Source of the DNA: Mucilaginibacter rubeus
GTDB taxonomy: Bacteria > Bacteroidota > Bacteroidia > Sphingobacteriales > Sphingobacteriaceae
Reading direction: 5' to 3'
DNA length: 64,000 nt
Assembly (NCBI RefSeq): GCF_003286415.2
Contig: NZ_CP043450.1
Span: 5,146,001 to 5,210,000 of the forward strand
The position numbers and the translations under genes are program-made. Below, piece after piece: positions 36,009 through 43,512 of this stretch. The notes under the pieces were generated by a model, which saw nothing but the letters and a program-made list of their open reading frames with translations, was not told the DNA's origin and searched no databases. Numbering within the stretch: position 1 is the stretch's first letter; the number at the start of each line of letters is the position of its first letter.

Positions 36009-37284
36009 TATTACCTCCATTATTCAGTAATTGTTGATAAACTTCGACGTGCTTTTTTGCGATCACATCTTCCGAAAAGTTATCCATAATGGCTTGCCGG
36101 GCCTGCTGGTTCAACTTGTCCTTTTCAGGATGTTTAATGATCCACTCCATCCCATCTGTAAAACTTTCGGACGAGCGATAGGTAGCTAAGTAGCCGCTAT
36201 ATTGATGCTGCACCATGTCGGGGATCCCGCCGGTAGTAAAGGCAATTACCGGAGTACCACAACTCAGGCTTTCCATCACGGTGTAAGGCAAATTATCCTC
36301 AAGCGAAGGAATCAAAAAGGCATCGGCCGCGGCATAGTGCAGGGCCAGTTTTTCATCGTTATTGATGGTTCCTAAAAAACTGGTTTTAAAAGGAAAATCG
36401 GGCAGGTTTTCTGTACCCCGGTTTCCAAACACCACCAATTCTATCTGATCTGTATCTGCACCTAAACGTTGCCTAAGCAACTCCATACTTTCCAGCAGAT
36501 ATTGTGTACCCTTATGCAGATCCTTGCGCGATGGCATAAATCCGCTTAAAAAAATGAATTTATCAGTCGGTAACCCGGCTTGTTGTTTTGCCAGCTTTTT
36601 ATCAATAGGCTTAAAAATATCGGTCTCCAGCGTGTTGGGGATATTACTGACAGCCCTCCCCTGCATCAGACTACTTTTGTTTACAGAAGCTTGCATCCAT
36701 AAACTTGGTGCTATGATGTTAAAGCCGAGTTGCTGGTAGGCCTTATTTTTTTGCTGCCAGATGCGGTGCGAAATATCATTATCTCCGGCATTGATCAACA
36801 GCGGGCAATTACCGCATTGCTGCTGATAATGATCGCAAGTGTAGCGCACATGGCATCCGCCGGTAAAGGCGTTGCTATCATGAAAAGTCCACACCACGGG
36901 CTTGCCCAGCTTTTTGATTTCGGCTAAATGTTTAGGATCTAAAAATCCATGGTTGATCCAGTGCAGATGAATAACATCAGCATTTTTAAGATCGGGATGT
37001 TTAATTACCGAACGGCCAAACCAGGTGAAGGAAAACGGTGTACGGCTATCGGGTTTTAAAAACCGTTTAGCCAAAATCCGTTCAAGAATAATAGTAGCGG
37101 CGGCATATGATTTCTGGATAATACTACGGTTAAAAGTCTTGATATCAGGATTATTTCCAAATTTATAATGTACTATAATTTTAGAATTGATATTTTGGCT
37201 TAGTAATGCCCGGTTAAGGCGCATGCAGGCCCTGCCCGCGCCGCCATTGCCGTCATACGTATTGAGGTGCACCACTTTTAACAT
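36001..37284 (-). CDS. GT4 family glycosyltransferase
   Basis: 427 residues, GT-B fold. It starts MLKVVHLNTYDGNGGAGRAC with the glycine-rich acceptor-side loop. A central zinc-like cysteine cluster CHVRYTCDHYQQQCGNCPLL is typical of a WcaC-like subgroup. The donor half shows FLIPSLEDNLPYTVMESLSC with the E-x7-E motif and GTPVIAFTTGGIPDMV. Acting with the overlapping GT2 it probably assembles an exopolysaccharide or lipid-linked glycan; substrates unknown. Confidence 0.92.
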   Translation of the reverse strand: MLKVVHLNTYDGNGGAGRACMRLNRALLSQNINSKIIVHYKFGNNPDIKTFNRSIIQKSYAAATIILERILAKRFLKPDSRTPFSFTWFGRSVIKHPDLKNADVIHLHWINHGFLDPKHLAEIKKLGKPVVWTFHDSNAFTGGCHVRYTCDHYQQQCGNCPLLINAGDNDISHRIWQQKNKAYQQLGFNIIAPSLWMQASVNKSSLMQGRAVSNIPNTLETDIFKPIDKKLAKQQAGLPTDKFIFLSGFMPSRKDLHKGTQYLLESMELLRQRLGADTDQIELVVFGNRGTENLPDFPFKTSFLGTINNDEKLALHYAAADAFLIPSLEDNLPYTVMESLSCGTPVIAFTTGGIPDMVQHQYSGYLATYRSSESFTDGMEWIIKHPEKDKLNQQARQAIMDNFSEDVIAKKHVEVYQQLLNNGGNNV

Positions 37285-37321
37285 GGCTCAAAAATACATT
37301 TATTCATAACACTTAAACCAT

Positions 37322-40300
37322 ATGAAGAAACTATACATCGTATTGTTCTCGGCAGTATTGTGTCAAACAAATCTTAAAGCACAAACCGCTGGAAACTATT
37401 TCACATCCAACCCAACCCTTACACCCGATGGCAAAACCGTAATTTTCACTTACGAGGGCGACCTGTGGAAAGCCGATATCAATAGTCCCGCCGCCACACG
37501 ATTAACCGCCATGCAAGGCGATGAAAGCAATCCGCGAGTATCTCCGGATGGGCAGTGGCTGGCCTTTTCGTCAAACCAGTTTGGCAACAATGATGTATAC
37601 GTAATGCCTCTTGCCGGTGGCGATATCAAACAGATCACCTTTAATGATGGGGCCGACAATGTGGACTCGTGGACCTGGGATTCTAAATCTATCTACTTTA
37701 ACTCCACCCGTTATAACGGCTTTAGCGAGTATAAGGTAGCCGCTACAGGCGGCACACCGGTGCGCTTGTTTGGCCATTACTTCAATACTATACATGGGGT
37801 AGTTGAGCACCCGCAAACCGGCGAACTGTTTTTCAGCAATACCTGGGAAAGTATCTATTTCCCAACCCGCAAACATTATAAAGGAGCTTATAACCCCGAT
37901 ATTCAATCATACAATCCTAAAACTAAAGCATATAAAAAATATACCGACTGGCAGGGTAAGGATTTCTGGACTACTATTGATCAAAAAGGCAACATCTATT
38001 TTGTATCCGACGAGGGTAACGAGGAATATAACCTGTACACATTTATCGATGGTAAAAAAACTCCTTTAACCCAGTTCCCAACATCTATTAAACGCCCGCA
38101 GGTAAGTGCCGACGGCAGCAAGGTGGTGTTTGAAAAAGATTACCAGATTTTTGTTTACGATGTCGCGTCCAAACAAACGCAGAAGTTAAGCTTAAACCTG
38201 TTCCGTAACAATGTATTACCTAAAGACCAATCGTTTGAAACAGGCGGCAAAATTGGAGCGGCGGATTTATCGCCGGACGGTAAAAAACTGGCTTTTGTAT
38301 CACGCGGCGAATTATTTGTAAGCGACGCTGAAGGCAAATTCATAAAAAAACTGGAGCGTAATACCAGCGAACGTGTTACCGAAGTTGAGTGGCTAAACGA
38401 CAATAAAACCTTAATTTTTGGTCAAACGCTGGGTGGCTTTCCAAACTGGTACACCATAGCTGCCGACGGTACGGGCGAAGAAAAACAGCTTACTACCGAT
38501 AAAGGCAGCAACCGTATGCTAAGCATGAATAAAGACAGATCAAAAGCTATTTATTTGAGCGGCCGAAACGAGTTGAAGCTTTTAGACAGCAAAACGCTTA
38601 CATCAAAAACTATTGTTACCGATGAGTTTTGGGGTTTTGAAAATCTCGCGCCGAGGTTTTCGCCGAATGGAGAGTATGTGGTTTATAACGCATACCGCAA
38701 TTTTGAAATGGATGTTTTTGTTTACGAGATAAAAACCGGGAAGATCATTAACCTTACCAACAGCGGTGTTACTGAGGCGGCACCGTTTTGGTCGCCAGAT
38801 GGTAAGTATATTTATTTTACTTCATCGCGTACTCAACCGGAATACCCTTACGGCTCAAAAGATTCTCACATCTACCGGATGCCTTTGCAAAAGTATGACG
38901 ATCCGTTTAAGATGGATAAGTTCACTGCTTTATTTAAGGAAGAGAAAAAAGACGACGATAAAGACAAAAAGGATAAAGACAAAAAAGCATCTAACAAAAA
39001 GAAACCTTTATCTGAGCAGCCTACTCCTAAAGCACCAGACGATATCACCATAGATACCGAAGAGCCGATGAAACGCCTGGAGCGTATCAGCCCGGAATTT
39101 GGACAGGCACAAGGTTCATATGTAATTCAAAAAGGCGATAAAACGCTGGTATACTACGCATCCAACCACAGCGAGGGCAAAGCAGCACTTTATCGCACAA
39201 CCCTCGAAAACTTTGAGCAGCCTAAAACCGAAAAAGTTGGCAGTGGCGACTTTGGCAGTTTTGACATTTTTGGCAACAGCGATAAATACTTTTTACTGGC
39301 AGGCGGTAATATTTACACCCTAAATATTGATGCCAATAAAGTTGATAAAGTAGAAATCAACTACAGCTTCACCCGCAACATGGCCGGCGAATTTGCGCAG
39401 ATGTTTGATGAAACCTGGGCAGGCTTGGATGAAAACTATTATGACGGCAATTTTCATGGAGCCGACTGGAAAAAGGTACATGACACCTATAAAGCTTTTG
39501 TGCCTTACATCAATAACCGCTCGGATCTGCGCCTGTTATTGAATGATATGCTTGGTGAGCTCAACTCATCGCACCAGGGCTTCTATTCCAATGGCAGTGA
39601 GGAAAAGAAAACACTCTCCTACCGCACCATGGAAACGGGGATCATTTTTGATAACGATTCGCCATACAAAGTTAGCGGCATAGCCACCCGCAGTAATGCC
39701 GATAAAGCAGGTGTTGACGTAAAATCAGGCGATATATTAAAAGCAGTTAATGGTGTTACCGTTGATGAAAAACAAGACCGCAACTATTACTTCAGCAAAC
39801 CATCACTTGATAAAGAAATTGAACTAACCTTTAACCGGGGTGGTAAAGAAATTAAGGTAAAGCTACACCCCGAATCAACCGGTGACCTGTCAGGTAACCT
39901 CTACGACGACTGGATCAAGACCAACGCCAAAACTGTTGCCGAAAAAAGCAAAAACCGCATAGCTTACTCCTACATGAAAAACATGGGTGATGGCGCATTG
40001 GAAGATTTCCTGGAGGATATGGTTGATGATGCTTATAACAAGGATGCCCTCATCCTTGACCTGAGGTATAATACCGGCGGAAATGTGCATGATAATGTTT
40101 TGAAATTTCTGTCGCAAAAACCTTATTTGCAATGGGCTTATCGTGATGGCAAAAAAGCACAGCAATCAAACTTTGCTCCGGCAGCAAAACCAATTATCCT
40201 GCTCATGAATGAGCAAACCCTGAGCGACGGCGAAATGACATCGCAGGGCTTTAAACAATTGGGCTTGGGAAGGATCATAGGTACCGAAACCTACCGATGG

Positions 40301-40507
40301 ATCATTTTCACCAGCGGCAAAGGCTTGGTTGATGGCTCGTTCTACCGTATCCCGGCCTGGGGATGCTATACACTTGATGGTAAAGACATTGAAAAAACCG
40401 GTGTAACACCCGACATTTATGTAAAAACAGATTTCGCCGACAGGCTTGAAAATAAAGATCCGCAATTGGACAGAGCTATTGAGGAGATTCTGAAACAGTT
40501 GAAATAA
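37322..40507 (+). CDS. tricorn-like S41 family peptidase with TolB/PD40 repeats
   Basis: 1061 residues with signal peptide MKKLYIVLFSAVLCQTNLKA. Residues about 25-530 form PD40/TolB-like beta-propeller blades (SPDGQWLAFSSNQFG, SPDGKKLAFVSRGEL, SPDGKYIYFTSSR). A very charged Lys/Asp linker follows near 540-565. A PDZ domain is near 775-860 (SGIATRSNADKAGVDVKSGD) and an S41 protease domain near 880-1050 with LDLRYNTGGN and the catalytic serine near residue 967 in NEQTLSDGEMTSQ. This is the architecture of tricorn protease homologues, which degrade peptides released upstream; here it is periplasmic. The downstream region is word-palindrome element C. Confidence 0.93.
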   Translation: MKKLYIVLFSAVLCQTNLKAQTAGNYFTSNPTLTPDGKTVIFTYEGDLWKADINSPAATRLTAMQGDESNPRVSPDGQWLAFSSNQFGNNDVYVMPLAGGDIKQITFNDGADNVDSWTWDSKSIYFNSTRYNGFSEYKVAATGGTPVRLFGHYFNTIHGVVEHPQTGELFFSNTWESIYFPTRKHYKGAYNPDIQSYNPKTKAYKKYTDWQGKDFWTTIDQKGNIYFVSDEGNEEYNLYTFIDGKKTPLTQFPTSIKRPQVSADGSKVVFEKDYQIFVYDVASKQTQKLSLNLFRNNVLPKDQSFETGGKIGAADLSPDGKKLAFVSRGELFVSDAEGKFIKKLERNTSERVTEVEWLNDNKTLIFGQTLGGFPNWYTIAADGTGEEKQLTTDKGSNRMLSMNKDRSKAIYLSGRNELKLLDSKTLTSKTIVTDEFWGFENLAPRFSPNGEYVVYNAYRNFEMDVFVYEIKTGKIINLTNSGVTEAAPFWSPDGKYIYFTSSRTQPEYPYGSKDSHIYRMPLQKYDDPFKMDKFTALFKEEKKDDDKDKKDKDKKASNKKKPLSEQPTPKAPDDITIDTEEPMKRLERISPEFGQAQGSYVIQKGDKTLVYYASNHSEGKAALYRTTLENFEQPKTEKVGSGDFGSFDIFGNSDKYFLLAGGNIYTLNIDANKVDKVEINYSFTRNMAGEFAQMFDETWAGLDENYYDGNFHGADWKKVHDTYKAFVPYINNRSDLRLLLNDMLGELNSSHQGFYSNGSEEKKTLSYRTMETGIIFDNDSPYKVSGIATRSNADKAGVDVKSGDILKAVNGVTVDEKQDRNYYFSKPSLDKEIELTFNRGGKEIKVKLHPESTGDLSGNLYDDWIKTNAKTVAEKSKNRIAYSYMKNMGDGALEDFLEDMVDDAYNKDALILDLRYNTGGNVHDNVLKFLSQKPYLQWAYRDGKKAQQSNFAPAAKPIILLMNEQTLSDGEMTSQGFKQLGLGRIIGTETYRWIIFTSGKGLVDGSFYRIPAWGCYTLDGKDIEKTGVTPDIYVKTDFADRLENKDPQLDRAIEEILKQLK

Positions 40508-40512
40508 TTAGA

Positions 40513-40725
40513 GGCAGGTTTTAGTGGCAGTTGCAGTTCGCAGTAGCAGTGATTTAGCCTCCGCACAGGCAGTGGCAGGTTTTAGTGGCAGTTGCAGTTC
40601 AAAGTAGCAGCAATTCAAGCTCCGCTACTAAAACTGCAACTAACTAATTCTTACTGTCACTGCCACTAAAACCTGCAACTAACCAATCCTTACTGCAACT
40701 GCTACTTCAAACTGCCACTAACCTG
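40513..40725. repeat. word-palindrome element C (AGTGGCAGTTGCAGTT type)
   Basis: An exact 27-bp direct repeat occurs at 40513-40539 and 40574-40600 (it begins GGCAGGTTTTAGTGGCAG). Its reverse complement follows, with ACTGCCACTAAAACCTGC at 40659-40676 matching 18 of 18 bases, plus several shorter copies of AACTGCAACT and ACTGCCACTAA up to 40725. The whole 213 bp is built from one word and its complement. Confidence 0.88.
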
Positions 40726-40749
40726 TAATAACTTATTTAGAACATATCC

Positions 40750-40797
40750 AAATAACATTTGTATAAAGCACTAACCGCTTTCAAATGTTATTTTTTG
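40750..40797 (+). promoter_or_regulatory. 12-bp inverted repeat upstream of aconitase
   Basis: AAATAACATTTG (40750-40761) and CAAATGTTATTT (40782-40793) are perfect inverted copies separated by 20 bp, followed by TTTTG. It could be a terminator for upstream transcription or a regulator site 77 bp before the aconitase start. Confidence 0.5.
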
Positions 40798-40873
40798 TAA
40801 ATTCGCCGCTCTAAGACCAGTTAATGGGCTTAACGTCAATTTCTTTTACTTTTCACCTAAAAATCAAATACAA

Positions 40874-43141
40874 ATGGCTTTTGATTTAGATATGATCAAA
40901 AAGGTTTACGACCGCTACAGCACACGTGTTGATGCTGCCCGTAAAGCGACCGGTAAACCCCTAACTTTAACCGAAAAGATTTTATATGCCCACCTTAGCG
41001 AAGGCGATGCTCAAAAAGCATTCGGTCGTGGAGTGGACTATGTTGATTTTGCACCAGACCGTGTAGCTATGCAGGATGCTACGGCACAAATGGCCCTTTT
41101 GCAGTTTATGCAAGCTGGCCGCCCGCAGGTTGCCGTTCCGTCTACCGTGCATTGCGATCACCTTATACAAGCTAAAATTGGCGCTGTTGAAGATTTAAGC
41201 ACTGCTGTTGACGTTAACCGCGAAGTTTATGACTTCCTGGCTTCAGTATCTGATAAATATGGTATCGGTTTCTGGAAAGCCGGTGCGGGTATCATTCACC
41301 AGGTAGTGTTAGAAAACTACGCTTTCCCGGGTGGTATGATGATCGGTACCGACTCACATACACCTAATGCAGGTGGTTTAGGTATGATTGCTATTGGCGT
41401 TGGTGGTGCTGATGCCTGCGACGTAATGGCCGGTTTACCATGGGAGCTTAAATTCCCTAAACTGATCGGTGTTAAACTAACCGGTAAACTTTCTGGCTGG
41501 ACTTCAGCTAAAGACGTAATCTTACGTGTTGCTGGTATCCTTACTGTAAAAGGTGGTACCGGTGCTATTGTTGAGTACTTTGGCGAAGGCGCGCGTTCAA
41601 TGTCTGCAACCGGTAAAGGTACTATCTGTAACATGGGTGCCGAAATCGGTGCTACTACCTCTATCTTCGGTTACGACGAAAAAGCTGCCGCTTACTTAAA
41701 AGGTACTAAACGTGCTGATATCGCTGAGTTAGCTGACGCCATTGCTGAACACTTAACCGGCGACGACGAAGTTTACGCTAACCCTGAGCAATATTTCGAC
41801 CAGGTTATCGAGATCAACCTGAGCGAGCTTGAACCACACGTAAACGGCCCGTTCACTCCGGATTTAGCATGGCCTATCTCTAAATTTGCTACTGCTGTTA
41901 AAGAAAACGGCTGGCCTACTAAATTAGAGGTTGGTTTGATTGGTTCATGTACCAACTCATCTTACGAAGACATCACCCGTTCAGCTTCTATCGCTAAACA
42001 GGCTATCGATAAAAAATTAAAAACTCAGGCCGAGTTTACCATCACTCCGGGCTCTGAGCAAGTACGTTACACTGTTGACCGTGACGGTTACCTTGATACA
42101 TTTGCTCAAATGGGCGGTGTGGTATTGGCTAACGCCTGCGGACCATGTATCGGCCAGTGGGCTCGTCATACTGATGATCCTACTCGTAAAAACTCTATCA
42201 TCACTTCGTTTAACCGTAACTTCGCTAAACGTCAGGATGGCAACCCTAATACACATGCTTTCGTAGCTTCACCAGAAATTGTTACCGCTTTTGCTATCGC
42301 AGGCGATTTAACTTTCAACCCACTTACCGATACGTTAACTAACGAAGCCGGTGAGCAGGTTAAATTTGATGAGCCTCAGGGTATCGAATTACCGGTAAAA
42401 GGTTTCGCGGTTGAAGACGCAGGCTACCAGGCACCAGCCGAAGATGGCAGCAAAGTTGAAGTTATCGTTTCTCCAACTTCATCACGTTTACAATTGCTTG
42501 AGCCATTCAAAGCCTGGGAAGGTACCGACATTACAGGTCTGAAATTGCTGATCAAAGCTAAAGGTAAATGTACTACCGATCACATTTCAATGGCCGGTCC
42601 ATGGTTGAAATTCCGTGGTCACCTTGATAACATTTCAAACAACATGCTGATCGGTGCTATCAACTACTTTAACCTTACTGCCGATAGCGTTAAAAACGAA
42701 TTAACCGGCGAGTACGGTCCGGTTCCGGCTACTCAGCGTGCTTACAAAGCAGCAGGTATCGGTTCGATAGTAGTAGGCGACGAAAACTATGGCGAAGGTT
42801 CATCACGTGAGCACGCGGCTATGGAGCCTCGTCACCTTGGTGTACGTGCCATATTGGTAAAATCATTTGCCCGTATCCATGAAACCAACCTTAAAAAACA
42901 AGGTATGCTTGGTATCACTTTCGCTGATAACAACGATTATGATAAGATCCAGGAAGATGATACCATCGATATCACCGGCTTAACTACTTTTGCTCCTGGC
43001 AAACAGTTAACCGTTGTATTACACCACAAAGATGGTTCAACCGAATCATTCCCTGTAAACCACACTTACAATGCGCAGCAAATTGAGTGGTTTAAAGCAG
43101 GGGGTGCATTAAACATCATCCGTAAACAAATGGCATCTTAA
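40874..43141 (+). CDS. acn: aconitate hydratase
   Basis: 755 residues, the length of the mitochondrial-type aconitase used in Bacteroidota. It interconverts citrate and isocitrate in the TCA cycle. The [4Fe-4S] ligands are C359 (LIGSCTNSSYED), C422 and C425 (NACGPCIGQW). Other family motifs are GTDSHTPNAGGLGMIAIGVG and the swivel-domain GDENYGEGSSREHAAMEPRH. Codon use (GGT, CGT, GCT, AAC) is more biased than in its neighbours, as expected for a highly expressed enzyme. It ends with its own terminator. Confidence 0.96.
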   Translation: MAFDLDMIKKVYDRYSTRVDAARKATGKPLTLTEKILYAHLSEGDAQKAFGRGVDYVDFAPDRVAMQDATAQMALLQFMQAGRPQVAVPSTVHCDHLIQAKIGAVEDLSTAVDVNREVYDFLASVSDKYGIGFWKAGAGIIHQVVLENYAFPGGMMIGTDSHTPNAGGLGMIAIGVGGADACDVMAGLPWELKFPKLIGVKLTGKLSGWTSAKDVILRVAGILTVKGGTGAIVEYFGEGARSMSATGKGTICNMGAEIGATTSIFGYDEKAAAYLKGTKRADIAELADAIAEHLTGDDEVYANPEQYFDQVIEINLSELEPHVNGPFTPDLAWPISKFATAVKENGWPTKLEVGLIGSCTNSSYEDITRSASIAKQAIDKKLKTQAEFTITPGSEQVRYTVDRDGYLDTFAQMGGVVLANACGPCIGQWARHTDDPTRKNSIITSFNRNFAKRQDGNPNTHAFVASPEIVTAFAIAGDLTFNPLTDTLTNEAGEQVKFDEPQGIELPVKGFAVEDAGYQAPAEDGSKVEVIVSPTSSRLQLLEPFKAWEGTDITGLKLLIKAKGKCTTDHISMAGPWLKFRGHLDNISNNMLIGAINYFNLTADSVKNELTGEYGPVPATQRAYKAAGIGSIVVGDENYGEGSSREHAAMEPRHLGVRAILVKSFARIHETNLKKQGMLGITFADNNDYDKIQEDDTIDITGLTTFAPGKQLTVVLHHKDGSTESFPVNHTYNAQQIEWFKAGGALNIIRKQMAS

Positions 43142-43180
43142 TTTCGGATATCGGAATTTTGATTTCGGATTTAATATTTG

Positions 43181-43209
43181 AAAGCCTTCCCTATTGGGGA
43201 GGCTTTTTT
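43181..43209 (+). terminator. intrinsic terminator after aconitase
   Basis: 11-bp stem AAAGCCTTCCC (43181-43191) / GGGGAGGCTTT (43196-43206) with a TATT loop and one G-T pair, continuing into a T run to 43209. Confidence 0.9.
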
Positions 43210-43241
43210 GTTGGTTATTTTCCCCGTTGTAATTAAAAAAA

Positions 43242-43261
43242 CGCCCGTGGGGACACGGGCG
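43242..43261. repeat. GCCCGTGTCCCCACGGGC hairpin, copy 1
   Basis: CGCCCGTGGGGACACGGGCG is an inverted repeat with a short loop. On the minus strand it is followed by a run of seven T, like an intrinsic terminator. Confidence 0.85.
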
Positions 43262-43295
43262 CTGGGGAAAAATATAGTTTGGTGCTCGTTCTCCC

Positions 43296-43319
43296 GTTGG
43301 CCGTGTCCCCACGGCCAAC
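43296..43319. repeat. GCCCGTGTCCCCACGGGC-type hairpin, copy 2
   Basis: Arms GTTGGCCGTG / CACGGCCAAC around TCCC. Compared with copy 1 both arms have changed together, so pairing is preserved. It has no T run. Confidence 0.85.
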
Positions 43320-43328
43320 TATCTTCAA

Positions 43329-43358
43329 TAAAAAAGCGCCCGTGGGGATACGGGCGCT
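43329..43358 (-). terminator. GCCCGTGTCCCCACGGGC hairpin, copy 3, probable nagB terminator
   Basis: Arms AGCGCCCGT (43335-43343) and ACGGGCGCT (43350-43358). Reading on the minus strand, the direction of nagB whose stop is at 43513, the hairpin is followed by TTTTTTATTG. It therefore has the form of an intrinsic terminator while belonging to a dispersed repeat family. Confidence 0.7.
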
Positions 43359-43372
43359 GGGGAAAGAAAAAA

Positions 43373-43452
43373 CGTCATTGCGAGGTACGAAGCAATCACG
43401 AACTATACAGGGCGAACCTGCTGATCGGGGATTGCTTCGTACCGCAATGACG
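43373..43452. repeat. GTCATTGCGAGG palindromic repeat, copy 2
   Basis: Left arm starts CGTCATTGCGAGGTACGAAG (43373-43397); right arm GATTGCTTCGTACCGCAATG (from 43430, ending 43452). The arms are nearly perfect complements apart from a missing CT. The loop contains GGGCGAACCTGCTGATCGGG, nearly the same as in copy 4. Confidence 0.9.
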
Positions 43453-43512
43453 CTCGGAGAAAAGACTTACGAAGTTATTAAAACTTCTTAAGTCTGGATA
43501 TGTATTAAAATA

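Larger units (their letters stand above)
40508..40873. other. 366 bp intergenic region before aconitase
   Basis: No gene is seen. It holds repeat element C (40513-40725), the 12-bp inverted repeat at 40750-40793 and about 80 bp of AT-rich leader before the aconitase ATG. Confidence 0.7.
43142..43512. other. 371 bp repeat-packed intergenic region between acn and nagB
   Basis: Convergent genes flank it. It contains a single ATTTCGGATT word pair, the acn terminator, three GCCCGTGTCCCCACGGGC-type hairpins and one GTCATTGCGAGG element. Short open frames across it are made of repeat sequence and were not called. Confidence 0.8.

Noticed and set aside
40513..40725. CRISPR array
   Set aside because: Copies are degenerate, in both orientations, and lack regular unique spacers; no cas genes nearby.
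43178..43491. Two overlapping plus-strand ORFs of 70 and 90 residues
   Set aside because: They are translations of the acn terminator and palindromic repeats.
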